From: Actinorhabdospora filicis
GTDB taxonomy: Bacteria; Actinomycetota; Actinomycetes; Mycobacteriales; Micromonosporaceae
Reading direction: 5' to 3'
Length of the DNA stretch: 64,000 nucleotides
Assembly: GCF_030269765.1 (NCBI RefSeq)
Contig: NZ_BSTX01000002.1
Coordinates: 62,001-126,000 of the forward strand
The notes below the pieces were generated by a model that ran no database searches, was not told the origin of the DNA, and saw only the letters and a program-made list of their open reading frames with translations. How positions within the stretch are numbered: the stretch's first letter is position 1; each line of letters starts with the position of its first letter. The position numbers and the translations under genes are program-made. Below are positions 35,300 through 44,205 of this stretch, piece after piece.

Positions 35300-36223
35300 T
35301 CACCCCCGCGCCGCGTACTCCTTGGCGATCGCCGCGCCGAGCCGCGCGTTGGCGCGCACCAGCGCGATGTTGGCCGTCAGGCTCGCGCCCTCGGTCAGCT
35401 CCACGATGCGGCCGAGCAGGTAGGGCGTGATGTCCTTGCCCTGGATCCCCAGCGCCGCCATGTCGTCCAGCGCCCGGGCGATGATGACGCCGATGCGCTC
35501 GGCGGGGATCTCGTCGGCCTCCGGGATCGGGTTGGCCACGACCAGCCCGCCGGACAGCCCCAGGCCCCACTTGGCCGCCATCACCGCGGCGACCTCGGCG
35601 GCGGAGTCCACCCGCATCGGCGCGCCGTGCCCGCTGCCGCGCGAGTAGAACGACGGGAACTCGTCGCTGCCATTGACCAGCACCGGCACCCCGAGCGTCT
35701 CCAGCTTCTCCAGCGTCAGCCCGATGTCGAGGATGCTCTTCACGCCCGCGCTGACCACCGCCACGTCCGTCGTGGCCAGCTCGGTCAGGTCGGCGCTCAC
35801 GTCGAAGGTCCGCTCGGCGCCGCGGTGCACGCCGCCCAGCCCACCGGTCACGAAGACCCGGATCCCGGCCAGCGCGGCCAGCCGCATCGTCGCCGCCACC
35901 GTGGTCGCCCCGTGCATGCGCCGCGCCACCACGAACGGCAGGTCGCGGACGCTCACCTTGGTGACGTTGCCGTCGCCGGCCAGCAGCTCCAGGCCCTCGG
36001 CGTCCAAACCGATGCGCGGGACCCCGTCCAGCACCGCGATCGTGGCGGGCACCGCCCCGTGCTCGCGGATGATCCCCTCCACCTCGGTCGCCATCGCCAC
36101 GTTCTGCGGATACGGCATCCCGTGGCTGATGATCGTGCTCTCCAGCGCGACCACCGGGGTCCGGTCGCGCAGCGCCTGGGCGACCTCGTCGGTCAGCCGC
36201 AGCATCGGGTGTGGCGTCGTCAC
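35300..36223 (-). CDS. psuG: Pseudouridine-5'-phosphate glycosidase
   Basis: Enzyme of 307 residues that cleaves pseudouridine 5'-phosphate to uracil and ribose 5-phosphate with Mn2+. The motifs ALESTIISHGMPYPQN, GDGNVTKVSVRDLP, VFVTGGLGGVHRGAE and VNGSDEFPSFYSRGSG are hallmarks of PsuG. GTG start overlaps the stop of the kinase (GTGA), so both steps of pseudouridine breakdown are made together. The partner kinase supplies the phosphorylated substrate. Confidence 0.95.
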   Translation of the reverse strand: MTTPHPMLRLTDEVAQALRDRTPVVALESTIISHGMPYPQNVAMATEVEGIIREHGAVPATIAVLDGVPRIGLDAEGLELLAGDGNVTKVSVRDLPFVVARRMHGATTVAATMRLAALAGIRVFVTGGLGGVHRGAERTFDVSADLTELATTDVAVVSAGVKSILDIGLTLEKLETLGVPVLVNGSDEFPSFYSRGSGHGAPMRVDSAAEVAAVMAAKWGLGLSGGLVVANPIPEADEIPAERIGVIIARALDDMAALGIQGKDITPYLLGRIVELTEGASLTANIALVRANARLGAAIAKEYAARG

Positions 36224-37314
36224 AGGGTGCTCCTCACAAGCCAGTCGGTCAGATCGGGCCGGACGGTGTGCGTACCGGCGATGGTCAGCGCGGCCGCCGC
36301 GTGACCGTAGGCGGCCGCGGCCGCCACGTCCTCACCCGCGAGCAGCGCGTGCGCGAAGGCCGCCAGGGCCGCGTCCCCGGCCCCGGTCACGTCCACGACC
36401 TCGGCGGGCACCGCCGCCACGGGCACGGCCCCCTCGGGGCCGCTCAACAGCGAGCCGCGCTCGCCGAGGTGCGTCCACACGTACCGGACGCCGCGCTCGT
36501 GCAGCGCCGCGGCCGCCTCCCGCACCTCGCGGTCGGTGCCCGAGGGCAGCCCGGTCAGCGCGGTCAGCTCATCGCGGTTGGGGGTGACGGCGAACAGCGG
36601 CAGCTCGGCCGAGACCAGGTGCGCCCGGGCGGCGGCCTTCGGCACGCTCACCGGCTCCAGCACCGTCCGCACCCCGGCGGAGGCCGCCAGCTCCAGCGCG
36701 TAGGCGATGGTCGCCTCCGGCAGGTTCCCGTCCAGGACGAGCAGCCCGGCGTTGGCGATGAGGTCCCGCGCGCCGGCCACCAGCGCGGCGTCGATCTCCT
36801 CGGCGGCGCTCATGTCGGAGACGGCCACCATCAGCTCGCCGTCGGCGTCCAGCACGGCCGTATAGGTCCCCGTCGGCCGCGAGCCCCGCCGCACGTGCTC
36901 GACGTGCACCCCCGCCGCCGACGTCGCCGCCAGCACCTGATCGCCGAGCGCGTCACCGCCGACCACCGAGATCAGATGCGTCCGCGTGCCCAGCCGGGCG
37001 AGATTCTCGGCCACATTGCGGCCCACCCCGCCCGGCGTGATCGCCGCCGTCCCCGGATTGCTGGACGCGGGCACGACCCGCCGCTCGCTGCGCGCCTTGA
37101 CGTCCATGTTGGAGCCGCCGATCACCACCACGCCCGGCGTCGTCGCCAGGACGTAGCCCCGGCCCAGGATCACGCCCTTGCGGCCGAGGTTCGACAGGTG
37201 CACGTTGACCGCGGCGCGGGTCGTGCCGAGCGCCTCGGCGATCGCCGCCGACCCGATCATCGGGTCGCGGCGCAGGAGGGCGACGATCTCGCGCTCGCGT
37301 TCAGTCAGGGACAC
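36220..37314 (-). CDS. psuK: Pseudouridine kinase (PfkB) fused to an N-terminal helix-turn-helix
   Basis: Protein of 364 residues. Residues 1-55 form a winged helix-turn-helix (TEREREIVALLRRDPMIGSAAIAEALGTTRAAV). Residues 60-364 are a PfkB/ribokinase-type sugar kinase with GGVGRNVAENLARLG and anion hole DVTGAGDAALAAF. Kinase phosphorylates pseudouridine for PsuG. The HTH, as in E. coli YeiI-type proteins, suggests a trigger enzyme that also regulates its own operon through the dyads just upstream. GTG start at 37314. Confidence 0.88.
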   Translation of the reverse strand: MSLTEREREIVALLRRDPMIGSAAIAEALGTTRAAVNVHLSNLGRKGVILGRGYVLATTPGVVVIGGSNMDVKARSERRVVPASSNPGTAAITPGGVGRNVAENLARLGTRTHLISVVGGDALGDQVLAATSAAGVHVEHVRRGSRPTGTYTAVLDADGELMVAVSDMSAAEEIDAALVAGARDLIANAGLLVLDGNLPEATIAYALELAASAGVRTVLEPVSVPKAAARAHLVSAELPLFAVTPNRDELTALTGLPSGTDREVREAAAALHERGVRYVWTHLGERGSLLSGPEGAVPVAAVPAEVVDVTGAGDAALAAFAHALLAGEDVAAAAAYGHAAAALTIAGTHTVRPDLTDWLVRSTL

Positions 37315-37324
37315 CTGATGATCA

Positions 37325-37341
37325 TAAAGCAGCTTTAGCTG
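37325..37341. promoter_or_regulatory. Overlapping dyads, candidate PsuK operator
   Basis: TAAAGCAGCTTTA (37325-37337) is a perfect palindrome, and CAGCT-TT-AGCTG (37330-37341) is a second dyad overlapping it. They lie 11-27 bases before the psuK start and in front of the divergent SnoaL-like gene. Confidence 0.55.
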
Positions 37342-37484
37342 AATAAAGAAGGTGGGGTGGCGGGCTCGGTCCCGGACACGCTCGGGTCGCTCATGTTCAG
37401 CATGATCAACTAAGGTGCCCGGGTGCCTCGACCGCGTGGGTCCAGAGCACGGTGATCCCTCTCGTACGGATTGGCAGGATGAAC

Positions 37485-37847
37485 ATGGACATCGTCGGCG
37501 TGGTGGAACGGTACGTTCGTGAGGCGCTGATCGGCGGCGACCGGCGGGTGCTGGCCGATCTGGTCGACTCCGATGAGATTCCCGACTTGACCAACGCGTT
37601 CACCGGCGCGTTCACCGACCGGTCGATCAACACCTTCGGCCCGATCTTCCCCAGCGCCGACGGCCAGTACGTCGCCTGCTACCTCAACGTCCACCTGCGC
37701 CAGGTGGCGCCGTTCCTGCACGTCAACGCCATCGGCAGCGCGGCCGACATCGACATCGTGGCGATCTACCAGGTCGACGACGGAAAGGTCACCCACGTCT
37801 GGGTCGAGTGGGACATGGCCGGCCTGATCGCGGCCGGCGCCCAGTAG
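37485..37847 (+). CDS. SnoaL/NTF2-like small protein
   Basis: Protein of 120 residues with an NTF2-like alpha+beta cone: VERYVREALIGGDRRVLADLVDSD, and the final strands HVNAIGSAADIDIVAIYQVDDGKVTHVWVEWD. This is the SnoaL-like polyketide-cyclase/isomerase-type family with no assigned reaction. ATG 37485 has GGCAGG 6 bases upstream; ATG 37479 is too close to it. Divergent from psuK-psuG, but no functional link is evident. Confidence 0.75.
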   Translation: MDIVGVVERYVREALIGGDRRVLADLVDSDEIPDLTNAFTGAFTDRSINTFGPIFPSADGQYVACYLNVHLRQVAPFLHVNAIGSAADIDIVAIYQVDDGKVTHVWVEWDMAGLIAAGAQ

Positions 37848-37855
37848 CCGTCCGG

Positions 37856-37900
37856 TCCGGGCCGGAATCTCCCGCCGCGCCGCGGGGTTTCCGGCCCGGA
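37856..37900. terminator. Bidirectional terminator
   Basis: A perfect 12-bp stem (TCCGGGCCGGAA and its complement) encloses a 21-base loop with its own GC dyad, between two convergent genes. Confidence 0.75.
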
Positions 37901-37901
37901 G

Positions 37902-38720
37902 TCACCCGATCGCCGGAGCGAGGTACTCCAGCGCGTAACCCTCGCCGGACGGCCTCACCCGCGCGATGCCGGGCGAGTCCAGATGCGCGCCCGCCACGAA
38001 GTGCTCCGGACCGGCCAGCCGCTCCAGCAGGCCCGCCCGCGCGGCGCGGGCCCGCGCCTGGTCCCCGTCGAACTCCCACGACACCCACGGCCGCGTGAAC
38101 TGCAGAGTGGGCACGTGCACGGTGTCGCCCCAGACGAGCAGGCGGCCGGTGCCGCCCGCGATCTCGTAAACGGTGTGACCGGGCGTGTGACCCGGCGTCG
38201 GGAGCGCGGTGGCCCACTCGTTGATCGCGACCCGCTCCGAGATCGGCACCACGCGCTCGCGGATCGGCTCCAGCCGCCCGGTGAACACCGCGGTGTCGCC
38301 CGCGCCGATCCACACGCGCTCCAGCTTCGGGAACGCCTCGCCACCGCCGGGCATGATCAGGCCGCTCACGTGGTCCTCGTGGTCGTGGGTGATGGCCACG
38401 TCGGTGATGTGCGCGCGGTCGACGCCCGCCTCGTCGAGCGCGTCGTAGATCAGGCCCATGGTGGGGTCGTGCCAGTTGTCGGAGGCGCCGGTGTCGATGA
38501 GCAGCGAGCGCGTGCCGTCGGTGACGTAGAAGGCGTTCACCGCCAGGCGCAGGTTGCCCCCGGCGAGCGGGACGCCGTCCGGCAGCTCGGGCAGCGGGCG
38601 GCCCTGCTCGTCGCGGAGCCGCGTCGGCGGCATGTCGATGTAGCCGTCGCGCAGGGAGACCACCCGCAGGTCGCCGAAGGCGAAGGCGGCGTGGAGGCGG
38701 CCGGTGGAGATCAAGCGCAT
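37902..38720 (-). CDS. Metallo-beta-lactamase-fold hydrolase
   Basis: Hydrolase of 272 residues with the Zn motif THDHEDHVSG (HxHxDH), further ligands in PTPGHTPGH and WGDTVHVP, and the final His in VAGAHLD. Layout follows the AHL-lactonase/N-acyl hydrolase-like branch used against small esters and lactones. Divergent from an XRE-cupin regulator across a 70-bp region with two matching operators, which makes it the regulator's probable target. Confidence 0.85.
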   Translation of the reverse strand: MRLISTGRLHAAFAFGDLRVVSLRDGYIDMPPTRLRDEQGRPLPELPDGVPLAGGNLRLAVNAFYVTDGTRSLLIDTGASDNWHDPTMGLIYDALDEAGVDRAHITDVAITHDHEDHVSGLIMPGGGEAFPKLERVWIGAGDTAVFTGRLEPIRERVVPISERVAINEWATALPTPGHTPGHTVYEIAGGTGRLLVWGDTVHVPTLQFTRPWVSWEFDGDQARARAARAGLLERLAGPEHFVAGAHLDSPGIARVRPSGEGYALEYLAPAIG

Positions 38721-38741
38721 GAATTCGCTCCGTAGTCCAGT

Positions 38742-38775
38742 CTTCGTTAGTAGAACTCATCTTCTTTAGTAGAAG
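38742..38775. promoter_or_regulatory. Tandem operators for XRE-cupin regulator
   Basis: CTTCGTTAGTAGAAC (38742-38756) and CTTCTTTAGTAGAAG (38761-38775) are 13/15 identical and each is a dyad (CTTCT-TTAGT-AGAAG). The 19-bp spacing puts them on nearly the same face of the helix. They fill the gap between the divergent hydrolase and regulator genes. Confidence 0.65.
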
Positions 38776-38790
38776 CCTACACTGTGGGCG

Positions 38791-39414
38791 GTGAGCACCC
38801 ATCGATCGAGGAGCACGGTGGCCGAAGACGGAGACGCGGCCGAGGCGCGCGACGGCCTGTCCGGCGCGTTCGGCGGCAACGTGCGGCGACGCCGTGAGGA
38901 GGCGGGCCTGACGCTGGAGCAGCTGTCGGCGCGCTCCAGCGTCAGCCGCGCGATGCTGTCCAAAGTGGAGCGCGGCGAGAAGAGCCCGACGATCGGCGTG
39001 GCGTCCAGGATCGCCCACGCGCTCGACGCGTCCCTGTCGGACCTGATCGGCGCCCCGGCCGCCGCTTCCGGCACGGCCGTCGTCATGCGCCGGAGCGAAC
39101 GGCCCGTCTTCCGCGACCCCGAGACCGGCTTCGAGCGGCACATCGTGTCGGCGGCCCCGGGCGCCGGGCGCTCCGAGATGGTCGCCCACTACCTGCCCGC
39201 GCGCGTCTCCACCGGGCTGCTGCCCGCCTACCCGCCGGGCACGGAGAAGCAGGTCGTGGTGCTCGCGGGCACCGTCACGGTGCTCATCGGCGAGCTCGGC
39301 GAGACCCTGGAGGCGGGCGACTCGATGTTCTTCGAGGCCGATGCCGACCACGGCTTCGCCAACCGCACCGACGCCCCGTGCGAGTACGTCATGGTGATCT
39401 CGCGGCGGGTCTGA
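38791..39414 (+). CDS. XRE-family regulator with C-terminal cupin
   Basis: Regulator of 207 residues: HTH at about 28-82 (NVRRRREEAGLTLEQLSARS, SRAMLSKVERGEKSPTIGV) and a sensor cupin at about 125-205 (VVVLAGTVTVLIGE, SMFFEADADHGFAN). This architecture binds a small ligand or metal in the cupin and derepresses a neighbouring enzyme gene. The GTG start at 38791 is 16 bases past the second operator, so autoregulation is likely. The stop abuts the next gene's stop. Confidence 0.87.
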   Translation: MSTHRSRSTVAEDGDAAEARDGLSGAFGGNVRRRREEAGLTLEQLSARSSVSRAMLSKVERGEKSPTIGVASRIAHALDASLSDLIGAPAAASGTAVVMRRSERPVFRDPETGFERHIVSAAPGAGRSEMVAHYLPARVSTGLLPAYPPGTEKQVVVLAGTVTVLIGELGETLEAGDSMFFEADADHGFANRTDAPCEYVMVISRRV

Positions 39415-39558
39415 TCAGTGCCGTCCGCCGAAGCACATGCCACAGACCGAGCACACCACGAAGACGAGCGCCACCACACCGATGACGGGCAGGACGCTCC
39501 GCCAGTTGTCGGGCGGCCCGTCGGTCTTGGCGGGCGGGGGCGCGGTCGGCACGGTCAT
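39415..39558 (-). CDS. 47-residue Cys-rich membrane protein
   Basis: A short frame from ATG 39558 to TGA 39415. A Pro/Ala-rich N-terminus (MTVPTAPPPAKTDGPPDNWR) precedes one membrane helix (SVLPVIGVVALVFVVCSVCG) and ends MCFGGRH. Three Cys sit in CSVCGMC, a spacing suited to metal or thiol chemistry at the membrane edge. GGGGAG lies 7 bases before the ATG. The stop directly abuts the regulator's stop. Function unknown. Confidence 0.65.
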   Translation of the reverse strand: MTVPTAPPPAKTDGPPDNWRSVLPVIGVVALVFVVCSVCGMCFGGRH

Positions 39559-39678
39559 GGGCACTCCCGGGGCGGGGACGGGCGGCATGCGACTACGGGC
39601 GGGGGCATCATCGCCCTCCCGCGCGTCCGTCCGATGTGGGCCCTCCCCGGCTTAGACCCCGCTCACATCACCGGTGTC

Positions 39679-40098
39679 TCACAGCACCAGGTCGTCGTGC
39701 TCGTCGAAGATCCAGCCGTCCTCGTAGAGCACCTCGAACAGGTGCCCGTCGGGGTCGGTGAAGTACCCGCTGTGTCCCCACGGGTTGGGGCCGGCGGGAC
39801 GGGTGACGGTCGCGCCGAGCTCGGCGGCGCGGGCCATGACGGTGTACACCTCGTCGGCGCTGCGGGCCACGTAGGCGAGGGCGAAACCGGCGAAGCCGCC
39901 GGGCTCGCGCTCGGGCAGGCGGGCGTCGGCGGCGAAGGCCGCGCGGGACTGGAAGGCCACGGCGACGCCGCCGAGCTCGAAGAGCGCGAACTCCTCGGAT
40001 CCCCTGGCGGACCGCCGCCACCCCAGGGCCTGGTAGAACGCGACCGTGGTGGCCACGTCGCGCACGCCGAGCAGGATCATGTTGAGGCGCTGCCGCAT
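39679..40098 (-). CDS. VOC-family (glyoxalase/bleomycin-resistance fold) protein
   Basis: Protein of 139 residues with two beta-alpha-beta-beta-beta modules: MILLGVRDVATTVAFYQALGW and, at the C-terminus, GPNPWGHSGYFTDPDGHLFEVLYEDGW. Family members are lyases, dioxygenases or drug-binding proteins. The ATG has an excellent GGGAGG upstream. Divergent from the methyltransferase gene by 109 bp. Confidence 0.85.
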   Translation of the reverse strand: MRQRLNMILLGVRDVATTVAFYQALGWRRSARGSEEFALFELGGVAVAFQSRAAFAADARLPEREPGGFAGFALAYVARSADEVYTVMARAAELGATVTRPAGPNPWGHSGYFTDPDGHLFEVLYEDGWIFDEHDDLVL

Positions 40099-40207
40099 CC
40101 GGTCCTCCCAAAGATCGCCACTGTACGTCAAAGAAGGTTTCCGGTCACCGAAGGCCGCAAGAGGAGGACGATGTGGGCGGGAACCGCTCCCGCGACGAGG
40201 AGGCGCC

Positions 40208-40852
40208 ATGCCGTCCGGTGACCGCGTCCGCCGGCTCTGGGACCGCCAGGCCGGCGGCTACGACGCGCAGATGGGCTGGACCGAGCGCCGCCTCTTCGGC
40301 GACCATCGCGACTGGGTGTCCCGGGCGAGCGGGCGGGTGCTGGAGGTCGCCGTCGGCACCGGCCTGAACCTGCCCGGCTACGCCCCGGGCGTGCGCCTGT
40401 CCGGCGTCGACCTCAGTCCCGGGATGCTGGCCCGGGCGCGTGCGCGCGCCCGTGAGCTGGGGATCGACGCCGACCTCCGCGAGGGCGACGCCATGGCGCT
40501 CCCGTACGGCGACGGGGAATTCGACACCGTCGTGTGCACCTACGGGCTCTGCGGGTTCCCCGGCGTGCCCGGCGCGCTGGCCGAGATGGCGCGCGTCCTC
40601 AGACCTGGTGGGACGCTGCTGCTCCTCGACCACGTCGCGGCCACCGCGTGGTGGCTGCGGGCGCTGCAATGGACGCTCGACCGCCTCACCGTGCCGATCG
40701 CCGGTGAGCACTTCGGCCGCCGCCCGCGTGAGCACGTGGAGGCGGTGGGCCTGACCGTGGCCGAGGAATGGCGCTCGAAACGGGGTGCCGTCGAGAAGGT
40801 GCGGGCCGTGAAAAGGGCGGGACCCCCGTCGCCGGAGGCCCCGCCCGTCTGA
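40208..40852 (+). CDS. Class I SAM-dependent methyltransferase
   Basis: Methyltransferase of 214 residues: motif I VLEVAVGTGLNLP, GVDLSPGMLARA (motif II acid), EGDAMALPYGDGEFDTVV and MARVLRPGGTLLLLDH. The ubiE/METTL7-like layout points to a small hydrophobic acceptor. GAGGAGG precedes the ATG. Its last 40 bases contain the terminator of the convergent protease gene. Confidence 0.86.
   Translation: MPSGDRVRRLWDRQAGGYDAQMGWTERRLFGDHRDWVSRASGRVLEVAVGTGLNLPGYAPGVRLSGVDLSPGMLARARARARELGIDADLREGDAMALPYGDGEFDTVVCTYGLCGFPGVPGALAEMARVLRPGGTLLLLDHVAATAWWLRALQWTLDRLTVPIAGEHFGRRPREHVEAVGLTVAEEWRSKRGAVEKVRAVKRAGPPSPEAPPV
40811..40846 (-). terminator. T-tailed terminator of the subtilase gene
   Basis: On the minus strand a GGGCGGG stem pairs with CCCGCCC across a partly paired loop and is followed by TTTT. 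It lies inside the 3' end of the methyltransferase coding sequence. Confidence 0.65.
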
Positions 40853-40859
40853 GCGATCC

Positions 40860-43800
40860 CTACGAGAGACCGTAGGAGCGGATCGTCGTCTGCGTGACGG
40901 AGTTGCCGTCACCGTCGGCGGCGGTGATGCGCGTCGAGACGAACTGCGCGCCCTTGGGGTGCGCCAGCAGCGTGAAGGCGTGGTCGCCGAAGCGGCCGAC
41001 CGGGACCGGCTTCCACGTCTTGCCGTCGTCGTAGGACACCTCGAAGGTCAGCTGCCTGGTGCCGATCGCGCCGGTGGCCCCGGTGCGGAAGACGTCCAGG
41101 TCGAGCTTCTGGACCTGGCGGGCGGGCGCGAAGCCGTTGACCACCGTCGGCGAGGACAGCCGGACGCCGAGCATCGGCATCTCGGTCATCGCGGTGGTCG
41201 GCGCGCTGTGGAACTTCCACGTCGCGCTGGAGGCGGTGCCGATCTTGGAGAACTCGTTGACCCGGTGGGAGTCGCAGGTGAACTCGAAGGCACCGGCGGT
41301 GCCTTCGGGCAGCTGCGCCTGGCGCACGCACGCACCGAACCCGTCGAGGGGGACCTCCTTGCCGTCGATGGTCAGCTTCGCCGACCCGGTGCTGGTGGAG
41401 GACTTGCCGTCGGCGAGCCACACCTCCGGGTTGGCGTCGTCGTACATCGCCGGGATGAAGGCGACGTAGCCGCCGTCGCGGAAGTTGGACACCTGGCCGA
41501 CGCCGAGCGGCGCCCGGCCCCAGACCACCGCGGTGGTCGTCCCGGCCTTGCGGACCGGGTCGCGCTGGGCGTACTCGTACCCGCCGACCGTGGTCGTGCC
41601 CAGCTGGTAGGTGCCGATCCAGGTGCCCGGGGTGAAGTACTCGGTGCGCCGCCCGGGGGCGGCCACGCCGGGCTCGTCGATGGAGAAGAACCCGTTGTCG
41701 AGGTTCCAGTCGACGCGCTTGCCCGTGGTGACCACGCCCTGGCTGTCGTAGACGGCGTCCTCGCGGGCCAGCTCATTGTCGTGCTTGGTGAACGTCGTGC
41801 GCCCCGGGACCGTGTTGCCGGTCAGGGTGTGGAACAGCGAGTACGCGTACGGGTTGGCCGCGCCCTTGGGGCTGCCGAGGGTGGTGGCGTGGATGAAGGT
41901 GAACCCGAGGCCGGGCTCGGCGTTGGGCACGAGGTAGGTCGGCGTGCCGTTGTAGGCGAAGATGTTGAACGCGTACCGGACCTGACCGTCGGCGCCGACC
42001 CCGTTGACGGCGTCCATGGTCTGGTACAGCTGCGCGTCCTTGGCGTCGACGGCGACGTCGACGAGCTCGCCCTTGGTGAGGTCCACCGGCATGGTCGTGT
42101 CGGCGGTGACGGACAGGTCGTCGGCGAAGGTCGTCACGGCGGGCTTGTCGCCGCCCTCGGCGACCGAGGCCGCGACCTGGTAGCGGCCCGGGGGCACGCG
42201 GATGCTGCCGCGTCCCTCGCTGTCGAAGCTCACCCACTCGGCGAAGCGGGGACCGTCGATGCCGTAGACCATCCCGAAGGCGCCCATCGGGCCGGAGCCG
42301 GTGATCGGCCCGCCGTTGCGGGACTTGATCTCGATCTTCAGCTCGTGCGTCTCGGGTTCCAGCACCGCGCCCATGGGCGTGCGCACCGAGACCCCGTCGG
42401 CGGTGGCGGTCAGGACCGCGCCGTGGACGCCGATCGTCCCGCCGATGACGGTCGCCGAGAGGGCGACCGAGGCGCTGCCGTGCGCGGGCACGGTGACGGT
42501 GGCGCGGTCCACGGCGAACATCGCGTCACCGGTGACGGCGAGGTTCAGCGTGACGTCCTTGCCGGTGTCGTTGGTGTAGGTGACGTTCTTGGCGCCCGGG
42601 TTCTCGGTGTAGGGCGCGGAGAACTTGCCGTAGCTGAGGCTGCCGGTGTCGGGGGTGATCGTCGCCGACACGGCGGTGGCCACGTCGACGCGCCCGGCGC
42701 CCTGCTGGAACACGTCCAGGTCGGTCAGGCCCTTGGCGGAGCTCATCAGCGCCGCCTTGAGGCGGGCCGCGGTCCAGTCGGGGTGGACCTGCTTGAGCAG
42801 CGCGGCCGCGCCCGCGACGTGCGGCGAGGCCATCGAGGTGCCGTCGGCGGTGGTGTAGCCGTCACCGACCGGCGTGCCCATGGCGGTGCCCTTGGCGCGG
42901 GCGGCGGTGATCGCGGTGCCGGGGGCGGCCAGGTCGGGCTTGAGCGCGCCGTCGCCGACGCGCGGGCCCTGGCTGGAGAAGTCGGACAGGGTGTCCTGCT
43001 TGGTCACGCTGCCCACGGTGAGCGCCTTGTCGGCCGAGCCCGGGTTGCCCACGCACTCGCGGCACCCGAAGTTGCCCGAGGCGACCACGACCAGCATCCC
43101 GGTGCGCTCGGTGATCTCGTTGACCGCCGTCGACAGCGGGTCGGTGCCGTCGGTGGGGTTGCCGCCCAGGGACAGGTTGACCACGGACGCGCCATTTTCG
43201 GCCGCCCACTGGAGACCGGCGATGATGTCGCTGTCGGCGCACTCACCGGCGTTGCTGCACACCTTGGCGATGAGCAGCTTGGCGTCCGGGGCGACGCCCT
43301 TGTACTTGCCGCCGGAGGCCGCGCCGGAACCGGCCACGGTGGACGCCACATGCGTCCCGTGCCCGTGCCCGTCGATGGCCTCGGGGGAGGTGCCGGTGAA
43401 GTCCTTGGCCGCGGTGACGTGCCCGGCCAGGTCCGGGTGCGTCGGGTCGTAGCCGCTGTCCAGGACGGCCACCGTCACGCCCTTGCCGGTGTAACCCGAC
43501 TGCCAGGCCGCCGGGGCGCCGATCTGCGGCACCGACTCGGCGAGCGTGACGCGGGACTTGCCGTCCAGCCACACCCGCTCGACCCGGCTGCGCTTGACCT
43601 TGTCCCACAGGCCCTCGTCGGCCGCGGCGGCGGCGAACTTGCCGGGCGCGTCCCGCACGATCAGCGGCAGGGGCTGCCCGGCGTAACCGTCGGCGACCAG
43701 GTCGGTGATGTCGAAAAGGCGCTCGTCGAGGACGCCCGCCCGCAGCGGTTCGAGCGCGTCGGCCGGAACGAGGTACCGGTCCCGGTCAGCGCCCTCGCCC

Positions 43801-44039
43801 TTGAAGTAGGTGAGGTAGCGGGTGCCCGAACGGCCCTCGCCGGGCCGGAACCCGACCTGCCCGTCCGGGGTGATCATGACGGTGTCACCGGTGACGAGGT
43901 CGACCTCCACCAGTTTCGATCCCGCCGCGGACGCCCCGGTTCCCGGGGCGCCGGGCGGGTCGGCCGCCGCCACCCCGGGAAGCCCGGCGATGAGCAGCGC
44001 CGCCGCTCCCGCCGATAGCAATGAGGAATGAAGTCTCAC
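40860..44039 (-). CDS. Secreted subtilisin-family serine protease (S8)
   Basis: Protease of about 1059 residues. Signal peptide at about 1-26, an N-terminal pro-region to about 165, catalytic domain with Asp194 (AVLDSGYDP), His227 (GHGTHVAS), oxyanion Asn (SGNFGC) and Ser402 (DGTSMASPH). About 600 C-terminal residues are beta-rich, with Fn3/CARDB-like repeats. Typical of large streptomycete subtilases that degrade extracellular protein. GTG 44039 is chosen because GGGAG lies 5 bases upstream and the signal peptide then starts MRLHSS. Confidence 0.88.
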   Translation of the reverse strand: MRLHSSLLSAGAAALLIAGLPGVAAADPPGAPGTGASAAGSKLVEVDLVTGDTVMITPDGQVGFRPGEGRSGTRYLTYFKGEGADRDRYLVPADALEPLRAGVLDERLFDITDLVADGYAGQPLPLIVRDAPGKFAAAAADEGLWDKVKRSRVERVWLDGKSRVTLAESVPQIGAPAAWQSGYTGKGVTVAVLDSGYDPTHPDLAGHVTAAKDFTGTSPEAIDGHGHGTHVASTVAGSGAASGGKYKGVAPDAKLLIAKVCSNAGECADSDIIAGLQWAAENGASVVNLSLGGNPTDGTDPLSTAVNEITERTGMLVVVASGNFGCRECVGNPGSADKALTVGSVTKQDTLSDFSSQGPRVGDGALKPDLAAPGTAITAARAKGTAMGTPVGDGYTTADGTSMASPHVAGAAALLKQVHPDWTAARLKAALMSSAKGLTDLDVFQQGAGRVDVATAVSATITPDTGSLSYGKFSAPYTENPGAKNVTYTNDTGKDVTLNLAVTGDAMFAVDRATVTVPAHGSASVALSATVIGGTIGVHGAVLTATADGVSVRTPMGAVLEPETHELKIEIKSRNGGPITGSGPMGAFGMVYGIDGPRFAEWVSFDSEGRGSIRVPPGRYQVAASVAEGGDKPAVTTFADDLSVTADTTMPVDLTKGELVDVAVDAKDAQLYQTMDAVNGVGADGQVRYAFNIFAYNGTPTYLVPNAEPGLGFTFIHATTLGSPKGAANPYAYSLFHTLTGNTVPGRTTFTKHDNELAREDAVYDSQGVVTTGKRVDWNLDNGFFSIDEPGVAAPGRRTEYFTPGTWIGTYQLGTTTVGGYEYAQRDPVRKAGTTTAVVWGRAPLGVGQVSNFRDGGYVAFIPAMYDDANPEVWLADGKSSTSTGSAKLTIDGKEVPLDGFGACVRQAQLPEGTAGAFEFTCDSHRVNEFSKIGTASSATWKFHSAPTTAMTEMPMLGVRLSSPTVVNGFAPARQVQKLDLDVFRTGATGAIGTRQLTFEVSYDDGKTWKPVPVGRFGDHAFTLLAHPKGAQFVSTRITAADGDGNSVTQTTIRSYGLS

Positions 44040-44205
44040 AGGTACTCCCATTCGTCGCTTGTGGAGTGAAAGATCCACGGAGCTGAGAACGAGCTGGAAG
44101 ATCAAGATGGTTGCGCCGGGCGGGAGAACTTTTCGGGTGACGGGTCGGGACGCCGCCCGGCCTGCGGCGACGCCCCGATCGTGATCACACCAATGTGGAC
44201 GGTGA

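Noticed and set aside
40959..44018. 1019-codon open frame on the plus strand opposite the subtilase
   Set aside because: It mirrors the subtilase codons in a GC-rich genome, is Gly/Arg/Val-rich with no domain motifs and has no ribosome site.
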